Shown here: positions 23,799-32,692 of the stretch, piece after piece | How the letters are laid out: the number at the start of each line of letters is the position of its first letter | Position numbering within the stretch: the first letter of the stretch is position 1 | From: an uncultured Actinomycetes bacterium | Lineage (GTDB): Bacteria; Actinomycetota; Acidimicrobiia; Acidimicrobiales; RAAP-2 | DNA length: 36,018 nucleotides | NCBI GenBank assembly: GCA_903874965.1 | Contig: CAIQUD010000144.1 | Location: forward strand, 1 to 36,018 | Reading direction: 5' to 3' | The notes under the pieces: model-generated | What the model saw: the letters and a program-made list of their open reading frames with translations, nothing else | Told to the model about the DNA's origin: nothing | The model's database searches: none | Translations under genes and position numbers: made by a program

Positions 23799-24852
23799 AG
23801 TGCTATTGGTCCTCGCCAACGGAGGTCCTGGTGGAATGCAAGGCGTCGTTTCGACGCTTGCGCTCGGGCTTCGGTCTCGAGGGGTTGACGTTGCGGTTGC
23901 TGTCGGTGGTGACCTACCGGTTGACGGACTAGGACCTGGCAGTGGGGTTCCGCTCTTGCGGTTGCCACGGTTTTCGGGCCGAACCGGCGGCGTGGCCTTT
24001 GCACGAGCGTTTCGGAAACTTGTTCGACGGGAACAACCAGTGGTGCTTCACGGTCATGGACTTCGCCTAGCGCCGCTCCTTCGACTTTGTGGAAGGGGCG
24101 TTGACGTGCGTGTAGTGACCTGTCATGGCCTTGATCCAAGAACGCTTTCGTCAGTGGTTCGGCCATTGCGCATCAGTCGAATTCACGTTGCTGCTTGTGG
24201 AGAGGGGCCACTGCGACTTCTTCAAGAGGTTGGCGTTGACGCTTCCTTGTTGCCCGTGGGGATCGGGCCAGCACCTCAACCGGTCATCCGCTCAACCTTG
24301 GCGAAGTCCTGTGATCTTGATCCGAGCCAACCAATCGTTGCCGCAGCGATTCGGCTCACTCCCCAGAAAGATCCGCTGACCATGATTCGTGCGGTGGCTG
24401 CCCTCGAGGAGGTGCAACTCGTGCTCTGTGGCGATGGACCATTGGAACAAGAGGTCCGCGAATTGATTGACGAACTTCATGTTGCGCATCGGATTCGTCT
24501 CGTTGGCTTCCGCAGCGATGCTCGAGCGATCCTTGGTGCTGCAGATGTAGTGCTCCTCAGTTCCGTTTGGGAAGGGCACGTGCTGGTGGGACTCGAGGCG
24601 ATGTCGGCAGGAGTTCCCCTTGTCGCAACAGCCTGTCCAGGGATTGAAGAGTGGACCACCGATGGCATCAATATTCTCTTGGCGCCTGTTGGCGACTCGG
24701 AGGCGCTCAGTCGTCAACTCGAGCGAGCACTGACTGATCAGGCGCTCCGGATGCAACTCATCAATGGGGGAGTCGCCGTGGCTTCCCGTCACACCATCGC
24801 AACCATGGTTGCAAGTCATCTCCGTGAATACAAAATCAGTCCCGGCGGATGA
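23791..24852 (+). CDS. Glycosyltransferase family 4 protein
   Basis: A 353-residue GT-B enzyme, last gene of the plus-strand block. It opens with VLLVLANGGPGGMQGVVSTLA, the glycine-rich acceptor-side loop of the family, and has AIRLTPQKDP and E261-x7-E269 in WEGHVLVGLEAM. The ATG at 23791 is preferred over one at 23734 because it starts directly at the first beta strand and gives a short overlap with the previous gene. Its 3' end overlaps the opposing GT2 gene by 17 bases. Confidence 0.9.
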   Translation: MSEVLLVLANGGPGGMQGVVSTLALGLRSRGVDVAVAVGGDLPVDGLGPGSGVPLLRLPRFSGRTGGVAFARAFRKLVRREQPVVLHGHGLRLAPLLRLCGRGVDVRVVTCHGLDPRTLSSVVRPLRISRIHVAACGEGPLRLLQEVGVDASLLPVGIGPAPQPVIRSTLAKSCDLDPSQPIVAAAIRLTPQKDPLTMIRAVAALEEVQLVLCGDGPLEQEVRELIDELHVAHRIRLVGFRSDARAILGAADVVLLSSVWEGHVLVGLEAMSAGVPLVATACPGIEEWTTDGINILLAPVGDSEALSRQLERALTDQALRMQLINGGVAVASRHTIATMVASHLREYKISPGG

Positions 24853-25768
24853 ACTCCAGCCGATAACCGGACGCAACTGCGAAAGCCGCTTGGAGCGTGC
24901 CTCGCATTGCCGGAAGGACCCGAGCACGAATGTCCCGGTCTCGTAGACCGACGAGAGCTCGGAGGACTCCAGGGCAAGAGGCATCGCCAATGCACAACGA
25001 GAACAGCGCTCGTCGAAATGCCAAGTCAGGTCCCGATGCCGTCATGGCGAGGACTGCGTTGGCGGCCACATCACTGACGGCCCGAGCACTCGGGGCCTGT
25101 CGTTGATCGACACCAATGCGATCGCCAGGTTCATGGGTCACGGTGATCATCGGGTCATACCGCAAGGTTCCAAACCGAGCGAGATCGAGCCCAATGGCAA
25201 CTTCAAAGTGCACTTGGGCACCGGTGCCTCGTAGGCCCTTTGGAATCCCAAGGAGGCTTGCTTGGTAGGCGCAGTTCACGCCTTTCAACATTGCAACATC
25301 ACGAGGAGATCCTGTCCCTCGGTGATGGTTGCCCGTGAGCTGGCCCCATTCGCCAATGGAACCCACGAACTCGGTCAGTGATGTTGGTCGAGGCATGCCG
25401 TTATCGACCAGACAATCGCGCCCACCAATGCCAACAACGCCCGGTTTGACTCCGGCTTTCAGGCTGGCGATCCACGTTGGTGAGGGGACAGCATCATCGT
25501 CGGTGAACGCAATCCACTCAGTCGTTGAAGAGCGAAGACCAACGGCCATGGCAGCGAGGACCCCAGGTTCGTGGACAAGAAGCACGCGGACTGGTGGAGA
25601 AAGTTCTACGCCTTCCAGTGCCTCAAGTGCTCCGCGATCCTCTGGGCGGAGCACCACGAAGATTGCTTCGGGCTGCACCTCTTGTCGGGCAAGACCCTGA
25701 AGGCACGAGCGAAGTGCCTCGGGCCGAAAGTAGGAGGGAATGACGACGGTAAAGGTGGGCTCGGTCAT
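24836..25768 (-). CDS. Glycosyltransferase family 2 protein
   Basis: A 310-residue GT-A enzyme. It begins FTVVIPSYFRPEAL and has the metal-binding D90-D-D92 in WIAFTDDDAVPS. The acceptor-side motif usually written ED(x)DLGxR is here HFEVAIGLDLARFG, so only the glutamate is kept. It is the last gene of the minus-strand block that begins with the flippase, and its ATG overlaps the upstream stop as ATGA. The 3' end is convergent with the GT4 gene. Confidence 0.88.
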   Translation of the reverse strand: MTEPTFTVVIPSYFRPEALRSCLQGLARQEVQPEAIFVVLRPEDRGALEALEGVELSPPVRVLLVHEPGVLAAMAVGLRSSTTEWIAFTDDDAVPSPTWIASLKAGVKPGVVGIGGRDCLVDNGMPRPTSLTEFVGSIGEWGQLTGNHHRGTGSPRDVAMLKGVNCAYQASLLGIPKGLRGTGAQVHFEVAIGLDLARFGTLRYDPMITVTHEPGDRIGVDQRQAPSARAVSDVAANAVLAMTASGPDLAFRRALFSLCIGDASCPGVLRALVGLRDRDIRARVLPAMRGTLQAAFAVASGYRLEFIRRD

Positions 25769-26862
25769 GACATTCGACGCTCAAGGGCTCGGAGGTAGAG
25801 CGCTTCGGTTGATGCGGCCACGTGATCCCAGGTTCGAGTTTGGACATCTTGAAACGCAGCAGCGCCAAGTTTGATCCGAAGTTCCGGGTCGCTCAAGACT
25901 TCTTCGAGCGCACGAGTCGTTGCGTCGATGTCGCCAGCCGGAACCAGTCGTCCACCATGGCTCATCTGGAGAAGATCGGCATTGCCGGGAATTGCTGAGG
26001 TAATGACGGGAACTGCGAATGCAGCTGCTTCGAGCAGCGACAGCGGCATTCCTTCAACTCTCGAACACAGGAGCGCTACCGAAGCCTCGGTGAAGAGTCG
26101 CGGAAGGTCGCGCTGGGTGTAGGTCGGAACTGGTTCAAATCGATGGGCGAGCTCGTTCGAGACGAGGCGCGCTACCTCGTGCTCACTCGCACCCAACCAG
26201 CGAACCCGAAGTTGAGGAAAGTTGCGGAGCACTGGCTCAAGGGCGGCAATGGCGATGTCGGCCCCCTTTCTCCATGCGGTTCCACCGAGGAGCACAACGA
26301 TCGGGTGGTCGCCTGCTTGGGCAGGAGTCTGGTTGCTGAGCCACGTTGGCAAGGCGGAGGTGCCGATCGTGACGTGAGCAGCCTCAACGTGCAGTGTTCT
26401 GCAGTAGTCAGCCTCTGCTTGGGAGAGCACAATCACTTCATCGGCGATCCTGAGCGACCGATTTACCTCTCGCAGGCGAAAGCCTCCGTGGTAAAGGGAG
26501 TAGCGCCATCGGAGATCAAGTTCACCTCGGGCAGCTCCGGCCTTTCTTGCTGCAACAACAAGTGGCTCGAGGCCGTGGCTTCTTGTGACGAGCAGCGGGT
26601 TCTTTGCACGTCGCCTCACCCAGGCAAGATCTCCGGTCGAAGCATCGACGACGTCGAAACGTTGCGCCTTCCGGACAAGTGCGGCGACGTGGTGAGGATA
26701 TCTGATTGCCGTTGACGTTCCACGATCTCCTCCTAAGAGATCGAAACTCCAGAGGTCGACTTCGTGACCACGAGCCTCGAGCGCTCGTGCCAATTCGGTC
26801 GTTGCACCCGGCGCTCCGGTTCCTTCCGTGAGCTCGTGGTGAATGCTGAGTGCGATGCGCAT
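25765..26862 (-). CDS. Glycosyltransferase family 4 protein
   Basis: A 365-residue GT-B enzyme starting MRIALSIHHELTEGTGAPG. The C-terminal domain has LLGGTAWRKGADIA for the donor phosphates and E270-x7-E278 in VEGMPLSLLEAA. The start was set at 26862, five bases after the flippase stop; the frame is open further upstream to 27153 but that part lies within the flippase gene. It is coupled with the GT2 gene that follows. Confidence 0.9.
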   Translation of the reverse strand: MRIALSIHHELTEGTGAPGATTELARALEARGHEVDLWSFDLLGGDRGTSTAIRYPHHVAALVRKAQRFDVVDASTGDLAWVRRRAKNPLLVTRSHGLEPLVVAARKAGAARGELDLRWRYSLYHGGFRLREVNRSLRIADEVIVLSQAEADYCRTLHVEAAHVTIGTSALPTWLSNQTPAQAGDHPIVVLLGGTAWRKGADIAIAALEPVLRNFPQLRVRWLGASEHEVARLVSNELAHRFEPVPTYTQRDLPRLFTEASVALLCSRVEGMPLSLLEAAAFAVPVITSAIPGNADLLQMSHGGRLVPAGDIDATTRALEEVLSDPELRIKLGAAAFQDVQTRTWDHVAASTEALYLRALERRMS

Positions 26863-26867
26863 GAGCG

Positions 26868-28532
26868 TTAGGACTCCGTCCGAATGAGCACCCGTGCCAC
26901 GCGAAGTTGCGGCAGCTTGCCAAGCGGGCCGGGGAGGATCCGAGCGAAGTAGCTGAGGTCTCCGGCGGAAAGGTAGCGAACGGCGCGAAGCATCAGGGCA
27001 AAGACCAAGGAAAATCCCGCCAAGGAAATGAGGACAACCGGGAGGGCGGTCGCACGCGTCACTGGAGGTGACGTCGAGAACAGCAGGCCAGACAATCGCC
27101 CACATCCAACCGCCACGCCCATCGCAAACAATCCCGGGAGATACCAAGACCACAACACCGCTCGAACACTCGAATTGAGCAGTCGGGTGTAGCGGCGCAT
27201 CAGGAAAGCATTTTGGACGGCCGACGCAACCATGGTGCCAATCAGCACGCCGTTGAGACCAAAGGGAAACACCAGTGCGATGGTGAGGCCAAGGTTGACG
27301 ACCACCGAGATCGCCTTTGCCTTGGCGCCGATACCTGCCTTGCCGAGGGCAACGATCACAATGGCGCAGTTGTAGCGCGCCGCATTGATGAGCTGAAGAC
27401 CGACGAGAAGGGAAAGCGCGACGGCGACTCCTGGATACTGCCCCCCGTGATACGGGCCGAAGTACAGCATCATGATTGACGGACCTGCCGCGAGAAGCGC
27501 CCCGGAAGCGGCGAAAGCAAACAAGCCCATGTAGCGCGAAGCCTGAATGGCGGGAGCTCGAACATCTTCGACGGTTCGCTGCGATGAGGCGGTAGCCGAG
27601 AACGTCTGCAGCAGTGACTGGGCTGGAAAATTCACCAGGTAGGCGATCTTGTCGGCGGCAGTGTTTGCCATTTGATAGATCGCCGAGGCAGCGACGGAAA
27701 CGAATCGGCCAATCACGATGGGGTCGGTGTCGTAGTTGAGGGCATCGAGAATGCTCGAGAGTTGCACGAGCCCACCAAACTTCATGAACTCAGCCAATTT
27801 CGTCCGACCGAGGCCGAACGGATTGGCGAAGATCCTGCCGTGCCGAACGCCAATGGCAACAAGGGTGAAGGTCAGCACCACGGCGGTTTGCAGACTTGCC
27901 GCAAGCGCGAGCCCCCAAAGCCCCCAACCGGTCAAGAGGAAACCAATCACGGCCACTGCCCAGGTGATCCTGCTCAGGAGGCCGATGAGCGTCACGAGCC
28001 ACTGTTCTCCTGCAGCAATGAGTCGACAACCAAGATTGGCGGCGCCTGCAGTCACGAACAGTTGGACGTAGCCCCAAACGAAGAACCACTCGGCAGTTGC
28101 AACGAGAGATTTCGGCAAAGGGAGGCCTCCAACGGAATGGAGACTTGAGATCAGCAGTGGTGCCACGACCACGAGCAGCGGCGACAACAACAGGCCAATG
28201 CCAAGCCAGATGCCAAGGGCGAGGCTCGAAAGTCGGGCAGGAAGCAACCGATCGCTCGGATCGTGACTTGAGTAGCGAATGACGATGACGCCGAGTCCAG
28301 GATCGAGGTTGGAAAGGAAGTTGACGGTGAAGTTGACAAAGGCCCAGAGACCGAAAAGTACAAGCCCGAGCCGAGCGAGGATGAAGGGCGTCAGGAGGAG
28401 ACCAATGAGCAAGACGCCAAATTGCGTAGCGGCGACGGCGCTTGTGTTGAGGGCGACCGAATGCCCATGCCCCTTCACCGAAGCGGCAGGCAGATCTTCC
28501 TCGGGATGAGTGGGCAGCGCGTCGTCGTCCAC
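26868..28532 (-). CDS. Wzx-like polysaccharide flippase (MOP superfamily)
   Basis: A 554-residue membrane protein with about 12-14 hydrophobic helices and a short acidic cytoplasmic N-terminus. The first helices (ATQFGVLLIGLLLTPFILARLG and LFGLWAF) fit the polysaccharide-transport branch of the MOP/MATE superfamily. It would flip the lipid-linked repeat unit to the outer face, feeding the polymerase encoded at 16641-18254. The start is GTG, with GGGAG nine bases upstream. It is first in a block with two glycosyltransferases and is divergent, by 61 bases, from another one. Confidence 0.88.
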   Translation of the reverse strand: MDDDALPTHPEEDLPAASVKGHGHSVALNTSAVAATQFGVLLIGLLLTPFILARLGLVLFGLWAFVNFTVNFLSNLDPGLGVIVIRYSSHDPSDRLLPARLSSLALGIWLGIGLLLSPLLVVVAPLLISSLHSVGGLPLPKSLVATAEWFFVWGYVQLFVTAGAANLGCRLIAAGEQWLVTLIGLLSRITWAVAVIGFLLTGWGLWGLALAASLQTAVVLTFTLVAIGVRHGRIFANPFGLGRTKLAEFMKFGGLVQLSSILDALNYDTDPIVIGRFVSVAASAIYQMANTAADKIAYLVNFPAQSLLQTFSATASSQRTVEDVRAPAIQASRYMGLFAFAASGALLAAGPSIMMLYFGPYHGGQYPGVAVALSLLVGLQLINAARYNCAIVIVALGKAGIGAKAKAISVVVNLGLTIALVFPFGLNGVLIGTMVASAVQNAFLMRRYTRLLNSSVRAVLWSWYLPGLFAMGVAVGCGRLSGLLFSTSPPVTRATALPVVLISLAGFSLVFALMLRAVRYLSAGDLSYFARILPGPLGKLPQLRVARVLIRTES

Positions 28533-28593
28533 TCCTGCAGTCTCCCAGACGAAGGGTCAGAGCAAGCGACAGCGGTGCCGGTAGCCTCAGAGC

Positions 28594-29682
28594 GTGGAGA
28601 CGACAGTTCGCAAGACCCTGCTCGTGGTGAGTCATCCAGCGGTTCTTGAGACCAACCAAGTGGTCTTCGCACTGCTTCGACAACAAGGGGTTGACGTGCA
28701 CTTGGTGACGCCGTCGCAGTGGCGTCACGACTACAGCCCGTCTCCGTTTGTGCCGAGTACTTCACCGGAACTTGAAGGGGTTCACACCCTCTTGCCGGTC
28801 CTTGGAATGGGGAAGCCGCAGCGCCATCGGTATCGCTCTGGGGTTGGCTCCTTGCTTGACCGGGTGAAGCCCGACGTTGTCTACGTTGAAGAAGAGTGCT
28901 TCTCGCTGTCGGCTGATCAGTGGTCGAGAGCTTGCCGACGCAGAGGAATTCCCTACGGCCTCCAGGCATGGGAGAACCTCGATCGGCCACTTCCATGGCC
29001 AATCAAACGTCTCCGTTCGCTCGTTCTTCGCCATGCGGACTTCGTCCTTGCCCGAACGCCCGCCGCCGCGCACATGGTTGGCGTGTGGGGCGCTCGTGGT
29101 CGTGTTGAGGTGGTCCCAAGTCCGGTCCCAAGTCCGTTCTCCGACAACCGGCCACGCCATGAAGGTTTTGTCGTTGGCGGCGCAGGTCGACTCGTCGAAC
29201 AAAAAGGTTTTCTCGATGTTGCTGAGGTGGTTTCGTCGCTACCGGGCGCAGAATTTGTGGTGGCCGGTGATGGCCCTCAACGAAGTGCGTTGCAAGAGGC
29301 CGGGGTTCGTGTGGTGACCAATGCAACCCACGCGACGATGCCCCAATTCTTTTCGTCACTCGATGTCCTCGTCCTTTGGTCAAGGACCACCCCAACCTGG
29401 GCGGAGCAATTTGGTCGAGTCCTTGTCGAAGCGCTGGCGCAGGAAACTCCAGTCATTGGATCCTCTTGTGGTGAGATTCCTTGGGTCATTGGAACAACCA
29501 ATGGTGGCATCGTGGTCCCAGAAGGTGACAAGGACGCACTGAGGGCTGCACTCCTTCAATTGCGCGATGACCCGGGTGGTCGAGCAAAGCTTGGCAAGGC
29601 TGGACGGACTGCGGTTGAAGCGCAGTTCAGCATTGCGTCTGCCGCTCGTGGCCTCCGCCACGTTGCGGGAATGGAAGCCTAA
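28594..29682 (+). CDS. Glycosyltransferase family 4 protein
   Basis: A 362-residue GT-B enzyme with a GTG start. The N-terminal domain begins TLLVVSHPAVLETNQVVFA. The donor domain has GAGRLVEQKGFLDVAEV and the E-x7-E motif in AEQFGRVLVEAL. It is the only plus-strand gene between two minus-strand blocks of the locus. The 61-base region to the flippase must hold both promoters; no clear promoter motif was seen there. The stop TAA overlaps the opposing stop in the bases CTAA. Confidence 0.9.
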   Translation: METTVRKTLLVVSHPAVLETNQVVFALLRQQGVDVHLVTPSQWRHDYSPSPFVPSTSPELEGVHTLLPVLGMGKPQRHRYRSGVGSLLDRVKPDVVYVEEECFSLSADQWSRACRRRGIPYGLQAWENLDRPLPWPIKRLRSLVLRHADFVLARTPAAAHMVGVWGARGRVEVVPSPVPSPFSDNRPRHEGFVVGGAGRLVEQKGFLDVAEVVSSLPGAEFVVAGDGPQRSALQEAGVRVVTNATHATMPQFFSSLDVLVLWSRTTPTWAEQFGRVLVEALAQETPVIGSSCGEIPWVIGTTNGGIVVPEGDKDALRAALLQLRDDPGGRAKLGKAGRTAVEAQFSIASAARGLRHVAGMEA

Positions 29683-30779
29683 GAACTCACCGAAGCAACA
29701 ATTTCCGCCATCGTGGCCCTGAACCGCTTTGCTCCAAAGACGCGACTGTGCTCCATGATGACTTCCGGGTTGAGCTCCAACAGACGCGGATCGGTGAGCC
29801 GCTCCATGAGTGAGTCGACGGTTGGCTGGTCCACATGAAGACCCGTCACACCATCAACGACGGTGTCGAGGTAGCCACCACCTCGAAGAGCAACGGTTGG
29901 TCGACCAAATGCTGCCGCTTCGAGCGGCGAGAGTCCGTAGTCCTCGTGGCTCATTGCGATGTGGGCACTGCAATTGTCGTAACACCAGCGAAGCGTTGCA
30001 TCGTCAACGGTGCCGAGAAACGTTGCGACTCCTTGACCAAGGGATTCAAGTCGGTGGCGCTCTGGACCATCACCAATGACGACGAGACGGTGTCCCGTGG
30101 CTCTCGCTGCGTGGAGGGAAAGATCGACATTTTTATAGGGCAAGAGGCGAGCGACCACCAGGAGAAAGCCGGGTTCAAGTCCTTCGACTGGCGTCATTGG
30201 TCCCGATGCGTCAACGGCTGGGGGAGGAGGAACAATTTCCGCCACAATGCCGTAGGCATCACGCACCATGGTCGCGGTGGCGCTTGAATTCACGACGTAC
30301 TTTGTTGCTGATGCGGCAGCCCGGCGATCCCAGGCTCGAAGTGGACCTTTGAGGCCGCCTAGGGCAACTTTGCCCAAGGAACGACCGTGGTTGCCGAGGT
30401 AGCGATCTTGTTGGTAGAGCCAGCGGGCTGGTGCATGGCAGTACACAATCTTTGCTCCAGTGGTGCCGGCACCATGGGCCCAGCCGCTAGACGAACAGAT
30501 CATGACGTCGGCATCAAGGCGAAGGCGACTGAAGGCTGGGGCGAAGAGCGGGAGCCCTAGGCGATGGTGGGAGCGAAGCACGCCAATTCGATTGAGCGAC
30601 ATTGGCCGAACATCGAGACGCTTGAACTCAGGAAAGGTGGCGTCAGGTTCGTAGAGCGAGGTGTGCACCGGAGCGTCGGGGAAGGTTTTGGCGAGTTCGA
30701 GAACTACCCGTTCTGCCCCGCCTCGCTGCGTTAGATAATCGTGGACGAGGGCAACCTGCGGCCGCTGATCAGTAGGCAC
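29679..30779 (-). CDS. Glycosyltransferase family 4 protein, WbaZ/mannosyltransferase-like
   Basis: A GT-B enzyme of about 366 residues. The opening VALVHDYLTQRGGAERVVLELA is typical of the GT4 branch that includes WbaZ-like mannosyltransferases. Further motifs are YCHAPARWLYQQDRYL, VVARLLPYKNVDL and E-x7-E in SHEDYGLSPLEAA. The GTG at 30779 is preferred because AAGG lies five bases upstream; a TTG at 30782 is equally in frame. It overlaps the end of the sugar-transferase gene by 11 bases, so it probably adds an early sugar after priming. Confidence 0.9.
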   Translation of the reverse strand: MPTDQRPQVALVHDYLTQRGGAERVVLELAKTFPDAPVHTSLYEPDATFPEFKRLDVRPMSLNRIGVLRSHHRLGLPLFAPAFSRLRLDADVMICSSSGWAHGAGTTGAKIVYCHAPARWLYQQDRYLGNHGRSLGKVALGGLKGPLRAWDRRAAASATKYVVNSSATATMVRDAYGIVAEIVPPPPAVDASGPMTPVEGLEPGFLLVVARLLPYKNVDLSLHAARATGHRLVVIGDGPERHRLESLGQGVATFLGTVDDATLRWCYDNCSAHIAMSHEDYGLSPLEAAAFGRPTVALRGGGYLDTVVDGVTGLHVDQPTVDSLMERLTDPRLLELNPEVIMEHSRVFGAKRFRATMAEIVASVSS

Positions 30780-32217
30780 CAATGCCTTTGAACATCGTTC
30801 TGGGGGTATCCCAAAGGATCTTCACATCCCACCACATTGACCATGAGGCCACGTAGAGATAGTCCAGTTCCTCAAGATCGCCAGCGGAAAGGTTGTTGCG
30901 TCCAGATACTTGCCAAAGCCCAGTAATTCCAGGTCGAACGTCGTAGCGCCGTGATTGCCAGCCAATCGTTCCTGTTGACTCTGCGCTCACGAATGGACGC
31001 GGCCCAACGATCGACATGGATCCGGCAAGGACATTGAAGAGTTGCGGGAGTTCGTCGAGACCTGTGCGTCGAAGGAACCGACCCGGCCCGGTGATTCGCT
31101 CCTCTTCTCGCAACTTGCCTCGTGATTCGTAGAGCGGAGTTTTTCCTTCGGTGGACGTTTCGCGGCGTGCAGGACTCGTCCCGTCTGTTCGCATCGTTCG
31201 GAACTTAAGGATGGTGAACGGCCGTCCACTGCGACCAAGCCGTGATTGTCGATAGAGCACCGGCCCCTTCGAGGTGACCTTCACTGCCACCGCAATTCCG
31301 AACAGGAGCGGCGAGAGAATCAGCAAGGTGACTGCTGCGACCGAAATATCGAACAGCCGCTTCACCAAGCGATCGAATTTGGTCATTTGCAGAGGAGCAG
31401 CCTCAATAAGCGGAAGCCCCGACACTTCTGTGAACGAGCTCCGCCAACTGACGAGTTCGAAGACCCTCGGAACGAATGTCAGTTGGACACGATTTTGAAT
31501 CCTTCGGAGCACGTCAATGAGGACGGGTGTTGGATAGTCGTAGTCACCCACCATGACGAGATCAACCTGGTGCTCAGCGCAGAGACCCTCGAGGTCATCG
31601 AGTTGGCCGAGTCCTTCGCCGGGACGAAGGGCTGTTCCAGGAACCCAACCAATGACTTGAAAACCACCCTGCAGCCCCAAGTGGGTCAAGTACCGACTGA
31701 CATTTTCACCACTGTCAATGATGATTGCCCGAATTGGATGGCGACGAAGCGTGAAGTGGCGATGAATTGATCGTGCAATTGGAATGAAGAAGGTTGCGAG
31801 GATGATCGCCGAGAGCACGTGGTTTGCATTTGCCTGACGTTGGCCGAGTACTCGGTGCACTGCCGTTGAAATTGCAATCGAAAGGAGTCCACCAACACCA
31901 ATGGCGAAGAAGAAGTTGCTCATCAAGGTGAAGGTTGACTGAGCACCTGACCGTCGAGCACGGCGGTAACTGCCAGCTAGCGCCAAACCGAGCACGACGC
32001 CAATGGGAAACCAAACTTCGTGGACGAGGTTTGGCCAGTAGTACTTCAGTCCATTGACCGGAACCGTTGAGAGACACGCAACGATCAGGAGGCCGACTGC
32101 TGCCGCAATTGACGAAACAATGAGGTCGAGGACGACCAATTGAAACGTCACCGCATTTGAACTCAAGCGGTGGCGCTTTGATGAGGTGAGATCGCCACCA
32201 ACGTTGAGCGGCTCCAT
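30769..32217 (-). CDS. Polyprenyl-phosphate sugar-1-phosphate transferase (priming enzyme)
   Basis: A 482-residue membrane enzyme of the WbaP/WcaJ/CpsE type that starts repeat-unit synthesis by moving sugar-1-phosphate onto undecaprenyl phosphate. There are four N-terminal helices, a cytoplasmic nucleotide-fold domain, a further hydrophobic segment (VAAVTLLILSPLLFGIAV) and the catalytic domain with GPVLYRQSRLGRSG, FTILKFRTM, GLDELPQLFNVL, SIVGPRPF and RPGITGLWQVSGR. The ATG at 32217 has GGGAG six bases upstream; the frame is open to 32265. Identity of the first sugar (often glucose or galactose) is not readable. Confidence 0.93.
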   Translation of the reverse strand: MEPLNVGGDLTSSKRHRLSSNAVTFQLVVLDLIVSSIAAAVGLLIVACLSTVPVNGLKYYWPNLVHEVWFPIGVVLGLALAGSYRRARRSGAQSTFTLMSNFFFAIGVGGLLSIAISTAVHRVLGQRQANANHVLSAIILATFFIPIARSIHRHFTLRRHPIRAIIIDSGENVSRYLTHLGLQGGFQVIGWVPGTALRPGEGLGQLDDLEGLCAEHQVDLVMVGDYDYPTPVLIDVLRRIQNRVQLTFVPRVFELVSWRSSFTEVSGLPLIEAAPLQMTKFDRLVKRLFDISVAAVTLLILSPLLFGIAVAVKVTSKGPVLYRQSRLGRSGRPFTILKFRTMRTDGTSPARRETSTEGKTPLYESRGKLREEERITGPGRFLRRTGLDELPQLFNVLAGSMSIVGPRPFVSAESTGTIGWQSRRYDVRPGITGLWQVSGRNNLSAGDLEELDYLYVASWSMWWDVKILWDTPRTMFKGIGAY

Positions 32218-32274
32218 CGAGTACTCCCGCTTCGAAATTGGTCTTCCGATGGTCATCCAGGGCACCTACCGAGC

Positions 32275-32301
32275 CGCCAGAGCCCTCGTGGGCCTCTGGT
32301 G
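32275..32301 (-). terminator. Terminator hairpin after fabI-SnoaL operon
   Basis: CCAGAGCCC (32277-32285) pairs with GGGCCTCTGG (32290-32299), with one bulged C and a TCGT tetraloop; flanking pairs extend it to 32275-32301. It lies ten bases past the SnoaL-like stop and 58 bases before the start of the sugar transferase. No T-tract follows on the minus strand. Confidence 0.5.
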
Positions 32302-32310
32302 AGTGCAAAG

Positions 32311-32688
32311 TTATCCAATGACAAGGTCAGTGTCGGCCCAGTAGGCCCTCATACTTTGAATTTCTCCGGATTCATTGAATTCAAACAATTCAATCCCATT
32401 GACCGTCACCGCCATTTCACCAAGATCCGTCACCACCTCAAAGTGGTAGGCAGCGCAGTTGGCGACGACATGAATATCCGACGGGGTGAACGTGATCGCC
32501 TTTACCCCACTGACCACTGATTGCCAGGATGCTCGAACTTCTTCTCGACCGTGGTTGGCAGGGCTTCCAATGGGGTCCTCACGAACACAGTCTTCTGCGA
32601 AGAGTGACGCATAGGCGTCGACATCCATGGAAGAAGTCACCGTGGCATATCGATGGACAAGCGCTTCAAGGTCGAGCGGTGGCGTCAT
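32311..32688 (-). CDS. SnoaL-like / NTF2-fold protein
   Basis: A 125-residue protein with the cone-shaped NTF2 fold pattern: an N-terminal helix (LEALVHRYATVTSSMDVDAYASLFAEDC), then strands with HYFEV-like spacing, ending MRAYWADTDL. This fold serves cyclases, isomerases and dehydratases acting on small ligands, and the exact activity is unknown. The ATG at 32688 was chosen because it lies four bases after the fabI stop; an earlier GTG at 32727 would overlap fabI. It is likely co-transcribed with fabI. Confidence 0.75.
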   Translation of the reverse strand: MTPPLDLEALVHRYATVTSSMDVDAYASLFAEDCVREDPIGSPANHGREEVRASWQSVVSGVKAITFTPSDIHVVANCAAYHFEVVTDLGEMAVTVNGIELFEFNESGEIQSMRAYWADTDLVIG

Positions 32689-32692
32689 CCCG

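Noticed and set aside
26863-27153. Upstream extension of the GT4 gene at 25765-26862
   Set aside because: The extra 97 codons lie within the flippase gene on the same strand in another frame; MRIALSIHH is the natural first strand of the fold.
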